From positions 192,580-256,579 of the forward strand of contig DF239293.1 of the NCBI GenBank assembly GCA_000507305.1: a stretch of 64,000 nucleotides of DNA, in the 5' to 3' direction. This DNA is from Breviolum minutum Mf 1.05b.01 (Eukaryota; Sar; Dinophyceae; Suessiales; Symbiodiniaceae). Shown here piece after piece: positions 35,990-48,813 of this stretch. The position numbers and the translations under genes are program-made. Position 1 is the first letter of the stretch. Every line of letters begins with the position of its first letter. Under the pieces are notes generated by a model that was given only the letters and a program-made list of their open reading frames with translations, was not told the DNA's origin and ran no database searches.

Positions 35990-36465
35990 GTGGCGCAGCA
36001 GCAGAAGCAGTAGTGGAAGTAGCCGTCTTTGTAGTAGAAGTAGTAGCAGTAGTAGCAGTAGTAGTAGTAGTAGTTGTTGTTGTTGTTGTATCAGTAGCAG
36101 TAATCAGTCGGTAGTTAGTGGTAACAAGTAAGAAGCACGCAACAAGTAGTGGGTAGTCAGTAGTCAGTAGTGGGAAGGAAGTAGGAAGTAACAAGGAGTA
36201 AGAAGCAGGAAGTAATGAGAAGTAAGAATTATGTAGCAAGTAGATATGGTAGTAGGTATAGTCAGTAGGAACTAGGAAGCAGTCCCAGGAGGAAGTAGTA
36301 ACTGATAAGCAGTCACTCGTCAGTAGCAAGTGGTCAGTAACGAGGCAGTCAGTAGTATGAAATGGGTAGCAGGTAGTACTGGGTTTAGTACCAGGAGTAG
36401 CAGTGGGAGTAGCACTTGTTGTTGTAGCAGGTAGTAGGCAGTAGGTAGTAGCATTGGGGGATCAT
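35990..36465. repeat. AGT/AGC trinucleotide repeat grading into degenerate GTAG-rich simple sequence
   Basis: About 120 bases of GTA/GCA/GTT triplets (35996-36112) are followed by about 350 bases built from AGTA, GTAG and GAAGTA words with drifting period. The + strand is strikingly poor in C. It looks like an expanded and decayed microsatellite. Confidence 0.85.
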
Positions 36466-36528
36466 TGATGGGAGCGACACAGGAACATGATATATGATGA
36501 TATATGCCTATAAGTCTGTACGAAAGTA

Positions 36529-36546
36529 GTGTGTGTGTGTGTGTGC
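36529..36546. repeat. (GT)n microsatellite
   Basis: Eighteen bases of uninterrupted GT. Confidence 0.9.
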
Positions 36547-37242
36547 GTACCTGCTAAGGAAAGTAGATCAGTAAGTACATAGGCATGACTCATGACATGT
36601 CCACACACACAACATTTTGATCAGAGGTTTGTTTGGATCACATCGCCGCGGCACCAGAATTCACAAGTTCCCTTGTACAGATGTATTTCGTAAGCACCGC
36701 GAACTGGTGGCTCGCAGGCCTGCAGAAAAGTGATCTGAATCTGGGGAGTGCGCCATGTGAATTCATGTGAGCAGTAGTTTTTAGATGAATATATGTAACA
36801 TGTCGTTGCAGGAAGACCTCACGTTTCGCGACAGGTCGTGAAGTTAGACATGCACGGAGATCTTTCAGCCACTACGTCTCAAAGCCTATTTTGCACAGGC
36901 ACCATTGCAGTAATGTGCCGTTGGATTTTATTGAGAAAGCAAGACAAGATACGACTTACGACGAATATGTACCGCAGCACCCTCACACTTTGAAAGACAC
37001 CAGGGCCGGGAACACATCATTTTGACAAAGCAAGCTGGTGAGAGAATCCAGCAAACAAAGCTTTCCTGAAGCCATGGCAAAGCCGGATAGAAAGCGGCAG
37101 GTGTTTTGGCGCAAAGATGGATGTAGCTGCCAGATGACGGCATTCAGAAGTCATTTGCAGAGGACCAGCATGGCATATATAGTCCTTTAGTAGAACAAAC
37201 CCGTGATGTGTGATTGTGGTCCCTCACATGACACAATATTAC

Positions 37243-39790
37243 ATGCACCAAAAGCTGAAGACTTCACAAGATGCTACCATCAAGGTGGCAGCAGCATTGT
37301 TCTTCTTTGCAGCAGGGCAAGCATTTGTGGGCCAACCATTGCCTGCAACTGTGAGCGATGGCATCTGGGTGTTTCCAATAACGTGTTGCTACTGGAAAGC
37401 TTGAGACCCAATGCACCTCCTTATAAACCTTCCGGTGCACATCAACATCCTTTGCATGTGGTTGAAGTTGAAGTATCTCTCCAACCAGAAGATAGTCAAT
37501 GCTCCAATAAATGCAACAAAAAACACGTTGCTCAGCTCGCTGTTCTTTCCCGGCTTGGGAGAAAAGTCACCTCGTTGAAGCTCAAGCACGACAGGTAACT
37601 CAAGGCTTGGACGCCGCGAGGGGCTTTTGCTGAGCTTGGCGCCACTACTGGAGGCTCAGACACCGATTCGTGTGTGTGTGTGTGTGTGCGTAAGCTGCAA
37701 GACGTGTATTGATATAATTATTATATATTATATATATATATCTAAACATTATATGTATACATATTATATGAATATTATAATACAATTGGGTGTCGTGTGT
37801 GCTTAATTGTACCTAGTAAACTCTCTCATCCCAGACACCTCAATGTCAAGCTGCTTTGTGAAACAGTTTGTGCGGCTCGAGGTACTGAGGCCAGAGCCCG
37901 CTTTTGCTGACAGCTTGGCCGGCAAAAAAGTCGTTGCGCCTCGTCAGTTTGTGCCACTGATAGTCATGTTGTCATAGATGCCGTTCATCCACTTATGATG
38001 CGGCACATCTTGCATTGCTGGTAACTGCGTCCAATAATTAAAAAGAATTGAGAACTCTTGACTCTTGGTGATATCATGTCACAACTGTCAACACTGAGTA
38101 CTTGATTGGCACCATGGCAGCAACCCGACAAAACTTATGCCGCAAATAAGTTGAGTCAAGCTGAGGTGCTTGGGGGATCTGGGTTCGTTGGGCAAAGAAT
38201 TTGCGAAGGACGCGTTTGAATGTTCGTTGGGTTCATGCCAAAGTGGCAGGGTGATTTCACAGTCGAATCATCGATGCAAAGGACTGGTGGCACAAGGTGC
38301 CAAAGTGGTCAGCCTATCACGCTCTGGTGCTCCTAACCTGGCAGCACCCTGGGTCAGCCAAGTCAGCTGGCAAAGTGGAGATGTGCTGAGCTCAAACCTG
38401 GACCCAATTATGAACGGGGCTGAGGCCGTTTCTTTGCTTAAATTCCAGAGCAACTGGGACCACCACATAGATTTGGTGGCACAAGTGAGCAAATTTGCCA
38501 TGCTGTTTCAGAGGGTTGCTTAAAAGTTGGGTCCTGTATCACTAGGGTTTCTTCCCGCTTCCCTCCTAGAACCGGCCCATGTGAGGGAAACGCGTCGAAA
38601 CAAGCATGAAGCACCATCAAGGGAACAGTACAGAGGGATGTGTTGAGGTTATTTCCGCCATTGGTACCATTGGCACTGCAGACGACGAGACTGGCAATGG
38701 CGCCACCAATGAGGCTGCTGCCAAGGCAGCAAAGAAGGCCAACGCAAAACGCTTTGTGCTGGTATCGGCATCGAAGGACAGGCTGCAAATGGTCTTACTC
38801 CAGCATGCTACCGATGTCATGCATGAGTCCACTCAAAGAGAAAGCTTTTCGTACAGTTTCCCTTGTGATTGTGAGATCTTAGTTTGAAATTTACACCCGA
38901 ATGGAAACTGGCTCGCTACTTCTGGCAGGATGTGGCTGAAGCTGGGGTCACTATGCTTGTCAAATCTTGCAATTCTATCCTCTCTCTATCTATCTATGGC
39001 GGGCTGTAGTGATTGAAGCGAAGCATAGCATTTTTTATGGTCTTGGAAAAGCAGTTTAGAGATGTTTACAGAGTTCAGAAAATGAGATGTCACCATGAGC
39101 AGCGTTTACGTAAGACTGAGGTTGATGCCATTTTTGGGCCGTATGTGAAGGGAAAGAGACGGGCGGAGACTGCCGTTGCCAATGAATTTGGAGCGAACGG
39201 GGTGATCCTGCACCTTGCCGTCCAACGATATGGTTTGCACAAAATGCATCATGTTAATCGCACAATTTTAGCGCAATCTGAATCTCTGGTGAGGTGTTCC
39301 AGGCTTTCCAGTCTTGGAATAAACTATAATAAACTCAAGCAGTTTCCAAGGCAGCCCAGCTTTATTTATGGTGGTGAAGAGTTCAGTGCCACTCCGCCAC
39401 GTGTGGCTGGTTGGTATGGTGAGAAGGTCCAGCTGGGTTTTGTGGGCAATGGATGATATGGATGGCAATGGCCAGATGCCTGCATCTCTCCTTTGCAGAT
39501 TTGGTTTGTCCATGCTGTTGTGACGGTTGCGTGTGGCAAGCATTGATTTTTCAATATTCTTCAAATGTTCTTGATTCTCCACCTATTTTGTGATGAGTTT
39601 CTCGCAGGTTGAGTCACTGCTGTCCACGGGCCTCTTCCGTTCAGTAGCATCTGCGTCACCTGCAGCGCTGCGATTGGCACTGTCGCCTCCCTTGGCAGTG
39701 GAGGATGTGGCCGCTGCAGCAGTGGCCGGTGCCGCCGGAGTGGCACAAGGTACTTTGGGCAATCATGATGCGATCAAAGCAGCAAGATGA
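37243..39790 (+). CDS. Atypical short-chain dehydrogenase/NAD(P)-binding protein with plastid-type leader, 7 exons
   Basis: Exon 1 (ATG 37243 to about 37355) encodes a short N-terminus, the hydrophobic segment VAAALFFFAAG and then AFVGQPLPA; a Phe-Val pair straight after a signal segment is typical of peridinin-plastid leaders. The following exons join in frame: 37890-37935 (DSLAGKKVV), 38166-38208 (VLGGSGFVGQRICE, the Rossmann GxxGxxG-type loop), 38282-38427 (VAQGAKVVSLSRSGAPN, SWQSGDVL), 38648-about 38806 (VISAIGTIGT, RFVLVSAS), 39121-39209 (YVKGKRRAETAV with the YxxxK active-site pair, ANGVIL), 39351-39420 (PSFIYGGEEFSATPPRV) and 39608-39790 (GLFRSVASASPAALRLALSP to a TGA at 39788-39790). 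This is the family of atypical SDRs related to NDUFA9 and plant plastid-localised NAD(P)-binding proteins. The substrate is unknown; a plastid location is inferred from the leader. Donors are GC, GA, GT, GC and GA at 37936, 38209, 38428, 39210 and 39421. Confidence 0.88.
37670..37790. repeat. (GT)n followed by a TA-rich tract
   Basis: About 20 bases of GT repeat (37670-37690) and then, from 37709, about 80 bases of nearly pure A/T with TATATATA units, inside the first intron of the SDR gene. Confidence 0.8.
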
Positions 39791-41624
39791 AATCTCGAAG
39801 GACTGGTTTGGAACCATTTCAGAGTTTGTCACAAATGCATTGAGAGAAAACAAAGGAGACAGCGTATGTTATTGGATGAACATAAAGTAAGCCAACATTA
39901 AGTCGCTTTGTGTCCCTCTTGATGTCCTGGAGCGCAGGAGGATGGAAACATGGATTTCAATCTGCAGGTCAGCAATCAAAGGGCAGTAGCAGCAAGAAAA
40001 TTTGTGAGATTTTCGAAGAAGTTTTCGGGCGTTGTCCACTTGGACGACTTGCCCTTTCAATTGATTTAAGTCATTGGTTCCTTTAGAGCAGTTAGCATTT
40101 GCCCTCAAAATTTGCGATGCTATAAATATCATTAACAATGCGTTTCTATGCATTTCTTGACTGAATGCCGCTTTCCAATTGCGCGTGAAAGAAAATGCGG
40201 CCCTTCGAGTTTGTGACTCACGATATTTGACGATCCCAGTTCATCTCGTGGTTTGCAGTTTATTTGTCATGTAGAATGTCAGGGTTGCAAAACATGCAGT
40301 GCATTTTGTCATTTTCGTGAGAATGTCACAGAGTCGTGGTAGCGCACTAAGCACCTCCATTCTCTTGGTGTGCACAGGCTGACCGAACGAACATTCAGTC
40401 GGAAGATCAAGCCATTGACTTTGACATCCGATTTGCAGCGGCTGTTAAAGTGCCCTCAATCTAGCCGCCCAAAGGAAAGATCAACAAAAGCAGTCAAAGT
40501 AAAAGACAATTCCCAAAAAGTTGGCAATGCAATCAAGGGGCAACTCATATATGAGTGAGCTCACCCCTAGATAGAGACTCTTGTATGGAACTTGAGAACC
40601 CAAAGTGAGGGGTTGCCGTCAATCACAAATATGTCAGTTAAGAGATGTTAAGAGCTAGTACAGGACATTTCTTTTCAGCTTGGCTGCTTCAGCATGGCGC
40701 GCTGGGCCTTATGGATTGTAAAGGCTTTTGCTGAGCTGCAGGCCCTAGTGCCTTGCCGCATCCTGCCTTGCATATTACATCATACTCTCAGAAGATCGGA
40801 CAAGGACCCAAAAAAGAAATCGAAGTCCAACCATTGCACAGGTGCCAGAGGATGAATGCGCAGAGTCAGGCAGTTGGAGTTCCTCTCGCAGCTTTTACCA
40901 CACTTTAGCACTGTGAAATCTCATTCAATCATGCATCATCCTTCATTCCAGGTTCAGAAATAGCGGCTTGTGACTCAACTTTTGATTTCGGAAAGATGCA
41001 CCGGACATGTAAACATTTAAACAGCTAGAAAGTGTAATTTATATTGCATCAGCCGCAGGATAATTGCGTGAATGCTGTGCCCTTCATGCGCCAGGCTGTG
41101 CAGCTGTTTGGCTCCAACGACGTGCTCAGCATGTTGCTGAGGTGTGGAAGCCACCGCCAGTGTCAGAGCACTCTTCCACGTGCATTTATGACATGATTTT
41201 TTATAATGCTAGGATTCTATGATCGTTTGCGCTGAACTCTAAACTATTTCAACTTTGAAGTGTGAAGCGGTGCAAGTTTGGGAGCAGACTTGACAGGAAA
41301 ACGTCAGTTGGGGCTGGTCTGGCAAGTCAAAAGAAGATGAAGGCCTGAATCCACAGGATGCAGTTGCTGAACAAGTGTGTCCGCTGGGTCTGCAGGGCTG
41401 GAAAGGACTGTGTTTGTTTCATTTTGTTTACATACTTGTGGAAGACGGATGCACTGCTGTCATTGCCAAGACTTTGTCCAGAGTCTCCAACATCTACAAG
41501 TGCTGTAGAGATTTGTAGGCATTTCAATTGTGTTCAGGTTAATACTGAAAGCCACTGCAGAGAAGTTTGTTTTTTTTGGATATTTCATCATTGTTCCAAA
41601 TTGATGAATTCCGACCTGACCGCA
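39791..41624 (+). other. Region with two unassigned exon candidates
   Basis: After the SDR stop, two protein-like pieces occur on the + strand: ADRTNIQSEDQAIDFDIRFA (40379-40446, after CACAG) and DNCVNAVPFMRQAVQLFGSN followed by DVLSMLL (about 41057-41145). They may be 5' exons of the patatin gene or a small separate gene. I see nothing else here. Confidence 0.35.
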
Positions 41625-44600
41625 GACACAGAAGAAATCCCGTTGGGCACGTGCTACCGAGACACGGGTGGCACTTGCCGCTTTTTCTCTTGTGCCGCTT
41701 CTCGGGGAGAGGCACGTGACGGGGGCGTCATAAAGAAAGACCAAATCAGATCGCAAATGATGGCAAGAATTGCTATATCTTACCAGGATCAAGAATGGGT
41801 CGCAATACTATGGCGTACTGATATGATCTAATATGATGTGTGTATTTGAAGAGTTACAGGCCCTATAGGGGAAATTGACCAGACAACAATGTTGCATAAT
41901 GGCTATTTCAAGACGAGAATGCAACAAAAGACTTCAAACTCCTGGGCGGGCTCCCCCTGCTTAGCGAGGGGTCGGCAGATATACCATTTGCTCTATGTCA
42001 TATTCGCATATTTCAGAAGCCTGAAGCCATTTTGTCAAGAAGACTTTAGCATTTTCCAATACATCCTGTTCATGCTGTGGTTTGTGGCCTCCAAACCTTC
42101 TTTCCTCGCCTTGCGTTGGCCTTTGATGGAGCGGCTTGAGGCTACTTGTGAAAGCAGGCGCTGCAAGTGCAAGCCGGGCTTTTGCAATCACCATGGGAGC
42201 TGCGTTTTGGAAAGTGAAGCAAACCGGTGGCTTGGTGGCAGTCAGCTGGTATCCCTAGCATCATGGCATGACGTGACGCTCATCCTCAAAGTGACCCGAG
42301 GTGCATCCGGGACACGGAGAAGACCTGCCACTTCTTCGGTTGCGCTTCCATGTTGGGAAATGCCACTTGCGAGTGCCTTGAAGCACAAGGGGTATTGAGA
42401 TTTGCTTGGCGGCTACTGCCACATCCAGGTACATCATGGCTTGTGAGACAATCCATGACGGGAGGTTGATGGGAAATCTAGTGTGCTCATCTTTACTTCG
42501 TCATCTTGATGGATTTGCGCTGGCAGGGATGCGCTGCTAATGAGCGGATCTATTTGACTAGTGTTTGGTGCTTTCCTTTTATGTCCTAAGGTCTGGACAC
42601 TGCGTTTGTGCCCCGGGCTATTGCCAAATCAACGGCCTTTGCTATCGGAAGCAGGGGATTCTGCATGCGCGAGTGGTTCCAATCAACAAAGAGAAACCTC
42701 AGCCTTTCAACGCAATTCAGAGAGACCAAGGAAACCAGTATGGAGAGGCGAATGTGATGTGAGCGATATTTTTTCTGGTTGCGCCAGAGTTCACAATCAA
42801 TTTTGGGACAAATCATCTTCGTGAAGCGTCACGCCACAGCATTGTGTTTTGGGCCAGATTGGACGTCAATTGATTCCTGCAAAAAGCTAAGGTTCCCGCA
42901 CCACGTGGAGACTGCCCTCGCGTTCTCAGGAGGTGGTGGTCGAGCTTTTGCCTTCAGCCTGGGTGTACTGCGAGCACTGGAGCATTTGGGATTGATGAGG
43001 CTGGAGTTTCAATCTTGTTATTATGGGATACTATGGGTATATTTGACCGACTGTAAGTTGGAAAAAATGACCTTGGATTGAATCAATAACCGCAGGACAG
43101 GGACACCTTTCAATTTCCACAGCTTCATCTTCCTCACAATTCAGTCTGCTCGCGTGTTGGCCAGGTACGTTGATGGTATTAGTTCTGTCTCTGGTGGTTC
43201 GTGGGCAGCGCCAGGTGGCAGCAAAAGGGATGTAAGAAGTTGAGCGGACCAAGACACTACAGTAAAAAGGCAAGAAGCTGCTGGGAGCAGATGCTAGCAA
43301 TGAGTCAACATTATGGACTCACAATGTGGCTGCAGATGCGCACATAGGATCACATATAGGTACACATGGGCTGGGCTGTGTCGATGTTCTTTATTCGAGG
43401 GTTTTGGTTGGGGGTTTCTGTCAGGGCACAAAGCACTCCGGCGGATTATGGGTTTGTCAGATGTCATTTGGAACATGCAACGTTGGACTGGACTACATTC
43501 CCAAGCGTAAAGCAACCATACTCAGGTCAGTTTACATGTTTTCAACTCTGCCAGTCGGAAGCCCAGAAGAGAACATCATGGCAGAGAGTGGTGCGTAGGC
43601 GTGGTAGTTTAGTACTTGCCTCCTGGTTTGCTATGTACATCCCGTAAAACAGTAGGTCCCCCCTTCTGATGCAGTAGGCAAGTCTTTGCGTGCATTGAAA
43701 CTCTTCAAGTTCTAAGGTCAATCACTTGTTGGGTGCCAGTACCAAACCATCTGAGCTTACTCTAGCAAACCTGGAGAAGCCAGAGTCAGCTTTGGGTACT
43801 GTTGGGGCCGTTAGCTCCATGGAAGCTTGGTTGCACTTACCTGAAGTCGGTTGAGGTGTCGGGGACATTTGCTGAAACCCTGTAGGCATGTTCTTTCCAC
43901 ACGCAGGAGTGCTAGATGTCACTTCACCAGCATGCTTTGTTTCTCCTCAGGCCATAGCAAAGAAACTGGTAAAAGCTGGCATTGAGCCTCAGACTCTTTG
44001 CAGCATACTAAGCCAAACTTTTTTCTCACAAAACGATGATGATGTCAAGTGGTTGAGCGTCCTGCTTTCCAGGGAACTTTGGGTCAACACCATCTCAAAG
44101 GCCAGCCAAAGCCAGCGTAAATTCGGGTTGGCATCGTCCAGACTGATTTAGGGTCATCTGTTATCCCTTTGCATGGATCGAATTCGTCAACTGGCATTTG
44201 GATGGATGTCATGTGAGATTTGCTAAGAGGCGATCTTGGAGCCATTTGGCCTGCACGACCTGGACAGCTACATGGCGGCAGATCAAGCCTCCGTTAGGGA
44301 AATCAGGCGACACTTCGAAAAGGTAATGCTTTTGGCCGAACATGGGTGATTGGGGCCGTCACCTTGTGACAGGGCTTTTGGGTCCCCGATTTCAAGACGG
44401 TTGTTAAATCATGTTCCAAGCCTTTCCAAGAAGTTCCCGGGAGAGTATTGACAATATTGCCACTCATCTGCCGCTTCCACTGGATTTTGCCATCGGGCTG
44501 CGCTGAAACGCCTTGACGTATTTCGGCAGCGTACTGTAGTACTGTGTCAGCTTGTTTGCCTTTGGTGTGGAGGCAGCGCAATCCACACCTCAAGGATGCC

Positions 44601-47600
44601 AAATTCCTGACACCCGCACCCGGTCGTCCCAAAATGTTTGTGCCTGGCCTTTGAAGCTCCTTAAAGACAGGCAGCACATGGTAGCATTGGTTCACAATGG
44701 TTCACAGCATGATCTCTGATGACCTGATACTGCACCGGATGTTGTAGAACAATCAGATAATCACCTATGATCCACATGACATATTCACTAAGGTGATGTC
44801 TGGAGCTTTGTTAGGGCCCACAGGCTACAAAGCCACCAAAGACAATGTGGTTTCTTTGCAGATGTCGCCAGACTTTGTGGGCTCACCCTTCTACCCAAAT
44901 GATGAGCCGAGTCCTCGGTGTTGAGAGCAATGGTTTTGGCGCAGCTATGTTCTAAGCTGAGGCCGGTAACATACGAATCGCAATCCAGACGATGGAATCC
45001 TTCGAGGAAAGGTCTAGTGGGAGGCTTGACAAGTGCGACGTTTTGAGACGATGACGAATGTTGACTACTGACTGCAATTGTTGTTGTTGGCATTTCAATT
45101 AAAAATAAGTAAGTATATAATTCTCAATCTGCTATTATGTCTTCTTAGTAGTTGTGGATGATTGATTTCGCTCGATCAAACCATGAAACCAGGTGGCTTC
45201 GTGGAAAGCTTTGCCTTTGGTGGTGGAGTGCCAGAGGACCTACAAACCGAACTAGGATGTGTCATGTGCAATTTTGTTGTGTATTTCTCGTTTATCGCGG
45301 TAGTATGACGGTTGAACAGTAGAAGTAGAAGTAGAATGGATATCCACCTGCAACTGCAGGACCTCTCAGACGGTTGGATCACGACAGCCGCTCCTATGGA
45401 ACCCTTCAGCCTCTCCAAGGACAGATGCAAATTGTGTTGCTTACAGCAATGTGAGTTGCTCGCTGCCTGCAAGTGGCAGGCCTTGGGGGTCAGCAGTGCT
45501 GGGGTTTCCTCCGCGTGGGTCCCCAAATGCTGTAGAACTGCGACATACTTTCGCTTTGACTGTGTATGACTGTGAAACCAGTGCTGAAGGTCTGAAGGTG
45601 TATTAGCAGAAGCTGTGTTTAGAGACGGTTGGCAATATGTTGCTTTTCAGAATCTGCCGCAGGCCTCGACGCAGGGTCCTTTCCATGGCACTTTAAATCC
45701 AGCCAAACTGAGCCCCAGGCAAGGACATGTTGCTTTGTGGCGCGTTTGAGTTGTACAGATACCAAGCACAGCAGGTCTGACTATTGGGCGATTCCATCCC
45801 CACGTTTTGACAAACAACAGAGCGCGAGCTGGGAACTTGCTGGACAGCTATCAAATGATTCAATGATGTCAAATGTTTTGTTACCTGTTATACCGTATAA
45901 TACCTGATGTCAGAACATCAGCCCAGGCACATACCTCCTTGGGGATGGTGGAAACATTGACCCTTGGCCTCGAGCATGGTCTACTTGACAAATGAATAGA
46001 GATTTTAATTTTACATCAGTTCATCAGATTTTATAATGATTTTACATAGATTCTGGATATTTCGAATGGAGTGGGTAGATTGCTTCGGTGGCCTCACCAT
46101 GGCTTCAATTTTTCAATGGCTCGGATACGCAGATGCGGCGTTCTCCTAGGACAACAGTGGCCTCCTGGCTTTGCTGCAGAGAAGGGCTCGACGAATCATT
46201 TTGGCTGCTTGGAAACATTGAAAGATGCAAACAGCGGCACAATGTCAGCAGAAAAATGCATAAATTACAAGTTGTATTCGTGTCAGATTCAGAGTGACTT
46301 CCGAACCAAAATGTATGGAAATGCGCTTGAGACTTGAGACTGTTTGAGCCCTAGCCTCGTAAGGTTGTCAGTAGTGGTTCAGCGCTGCCCGACGACGTAG
46401 ACTTTTGTACCTCAGCATGTAGTGGAGTTAGTTGCATTTTTGGACATTGATCCTAATGTATTTGTTGGCTGCGTGTAATGCACAGATCAACAGGCATCAC
46501 ACACCGACGCCAATTTGTGCGTAGCGCAGAAGGTACAGTTCCATCCCTAAGTCCAGACGTGGCAAAGCGCTTGGAGAACCAGCTCCAAGCAAACTTTGGC
46601 TTTTGGAAGGAGGCACCAAGGGAGAGATGGTTGGGGCGTGCAATTGCATGTGCTAAATGTGGAACAGTGTGGGCACCTGCAGCATGGTATTGAATTGACT
46701 TGCAGACTGCAACGTTTTTGCCTCACCAGGACGACATCGGTGAGTTCCTAACTCGCAACCAGGCCATGGCGCCTGGATGCCACAGGATGCCATGCACACC
46801 ACAGTTACTTTATGTTACTTTGAGTTTTGGAACCTGTTGGATCTGTTGGAACATCCTCACCTGCAGGTCTTTCGCAAAGACCAGCTTCTACCGTTGCTGT
46901 GTCAGCTACAATCCCTGAAGAAGCTGGGGAAACCAACCGTTGCAAAGCGCAAACTCAAAGTTCTTGCAAACAGCGCCTCGGCATTCCATCGTGGACATGC
47001 TCAGCAAAGTCGTGTTCACAGATTTTGCAGAGTATAGCAGCATTCAGCACGGAGCAAGATTTTCAGCAGGCTTGTTGCAACCATGTTTTCCCAGACTCTA
47101 GACTCATCTAGCATGAACTGGGCTTGGTTGCTTGATGATGAGGTTGGTGGGGCATAGACGGTGGATTTGATGTCGAGTTGCTTCTGGCTTGAGAATTGGA
47201 CTCCCTGCAGTTGCGGAACCGGATGTTTTTGAATGCTTTTTCGCATGGCGCGATCTCTTCGCAACTGAGGCTTGTGGTCTACTTGGACAAATGTAAGGAT
47301 TTCGAAAGCTCCCAAACGACACCTCCAACAATCTGAACGCGTGGCTCAGCAAGACTTGTAGAGTTCAAGACATTGCCGCTGACATGCCAGTGACAAAGGA
47401 GTGCAAAGACCGAACGAATAACGAAGATGTGCAAAGAATTTGTATGAATTTGTCAGATGTGTGGAGCATTGATGAGCATTGCAGGTATTTTGGATCCGAG
47501 TTCAAGCGCTTTCCACACTACAGGGTTGTGTTTCAGAACGCGGGCTCTGGAACTGTCCACTTCTCAGGATTCTCCTTGAAATCTTGGACTCATCCTTGCC

Positions 47601-47775
47601 CAGTCCTCCCACGAGACAGTAAAGCACAGCAATAAATAGTAAAGCATGATAAAGCTATGTGTAAAGCTGACATTCTCACCCATTTGCCCTGGTGACTGGC
47701 CTAGGCACTCACCCATCCACAAATTAATCTCTTGGCTGCAATGTCTGAATATTTCGTGCAAGAGCCTTGGGCTAC
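41625..47775 (+). CDS. Patatin/cPLA2-like phospholipase with two N-terminal Cys-rich modules
   Basis: The N-terminal exons give two copies of one cysteine module. Copy 1: DTGGTCRFFSCAASRGEA (41625-about 41710) plus TCESRRCKCKPGFCNHHGSC (from 42141). Copy 2: DTEKTCHFFGCASMLGNATC (about 42305-42385) plus SGHCVCAPGYCQINGLCY (about 42590-42660). The lipase follows: ALAFSGGGGRAFAFSLGVLR (about 42892-43000; oxyanion-hole glycines), YVDGISSVSGGSWAA (43165-43208; the GxSxG-type nucleophile elbow), AIAKKLVKAGIEPQ (about 43951), LEPFGLHDLDSYMAADQ (about 44237), GPTGYKATKD and SPDFVGSPFYP (about 44810-44905), FVESFAFGGGVPEDL (about 45190), YLLGDGGNIDPW (about 45930; the catalytic Asp motif DGG), FRKDQLLPLLCQLQSLKKLG (about 46866) and RYFGSEFKRFPHYRVVFQN (about 47483), then INLLAAMSEYFVQEPW (to about 47775). 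It should cleave acyl esters of phospholipids or galactolipids. The Cys modules suggest a secreted or lumenal protein. Start and stop are not resolved. Confidence 0.85.
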
Positions 47776-48813
47776 TCAAGACACAGAACTGAAAGCATCA
47801 ATAAGTCAGGAGTTTGCTTTGACATTTGGTTGGCTCAACAAAGCCAAGGAAAATGCAGAGCTGTTCGGCAGCTTTCTCCAAAGGTGAGATGTTGCCACAG
47901 GAGCCTGATTTTGTATATCATTACTCATTACGTAAATATATGCAGTTTCTCCCCGGCGGTCACCATGGCCATCGGGGTCACTCTCTTAGAAGCGGACGAA
48001 GAACTCTGCCTGGTTGAACTTAGACCACCTTATAGTCCTGCAAAGTCAGGCATGTTTTAGGCTTATTTTAACTTCACAAGGCAGACATGTCTTATAGTGA
48101 ATGTTTGACAATCCCAGGCATTCGTGTCAGAAAGCTTCATGCAGATTCATAAAACATCACAAAGCCCTCTCCAGTTCAACTGAATCTTGTTTGGACGGCT
48201 ACTGAATGCTATTCACAGAAGTTGACATGGCTGGAGCATATTGAACAAGCTAGTCACACAGCCTCGAGGTATGGGCTAGGGTGCTATTCTTCATATGCTC
48301 TCAGCATCTTCCAATCTTGTCAGCATTCATTTTTGACACTGATTGGTCGCCTCCACGATTTGGCTTAGCTTCCCGGGATCGAGTAGTCCTGCAAAACAAA
48401 AAATTGGACAAGAAGTTGGATTGAAGATGATTGAAGTATTGGGCCACCTATCAAAATGTTGGTTGTTGGCCAACACCTGCAACCTTGAGCTTGTATCAGA
48501 AACGCTCCTGTTTTGATACAGACTTTTTCCAGGGCACACATGGCCACCCCATGGCCTCCCCTCACTGAAAATTTATTGTTACTCATGACACGCTCCTCAG
48601 CAACTACCAGTATGGGCGGATTATTGCTGTGCATGCCTGCTTGCAGGTGTCGCGCATGGGTATAGACTAGAAGAGGCTGCATGAAAGTAAAAGAAGCACT
48701 GTAATTTTCCAATGATTGTGGGGATCTTTCAAAATATGCTGTATACTGTATGCCGCATAAGTATGCACAATATTGTGCAACTACGGTAGATTCTCGCCGC
48801 ACTCACTTAGTAT

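Larger units (their letters stand above)
34201..37242. other. Repeat-rich region without a recognised gene
   Basis: About 3 kb containing simple repeats (listed separately) and one weak exon candidate, AHMAQAKLSARVSESARALH, near 34985-35050. Long ORFs around 35836-36329 only reflect trinucleotide repeats. Confidence 0.5.

Noticed and set aside
35836-36329. Val-rich + ORF and Thr-rich minus ORF
   Set aside because: Both simply translate the AGT/AGC trinucleotide repeat and neighbouring simple sequence.
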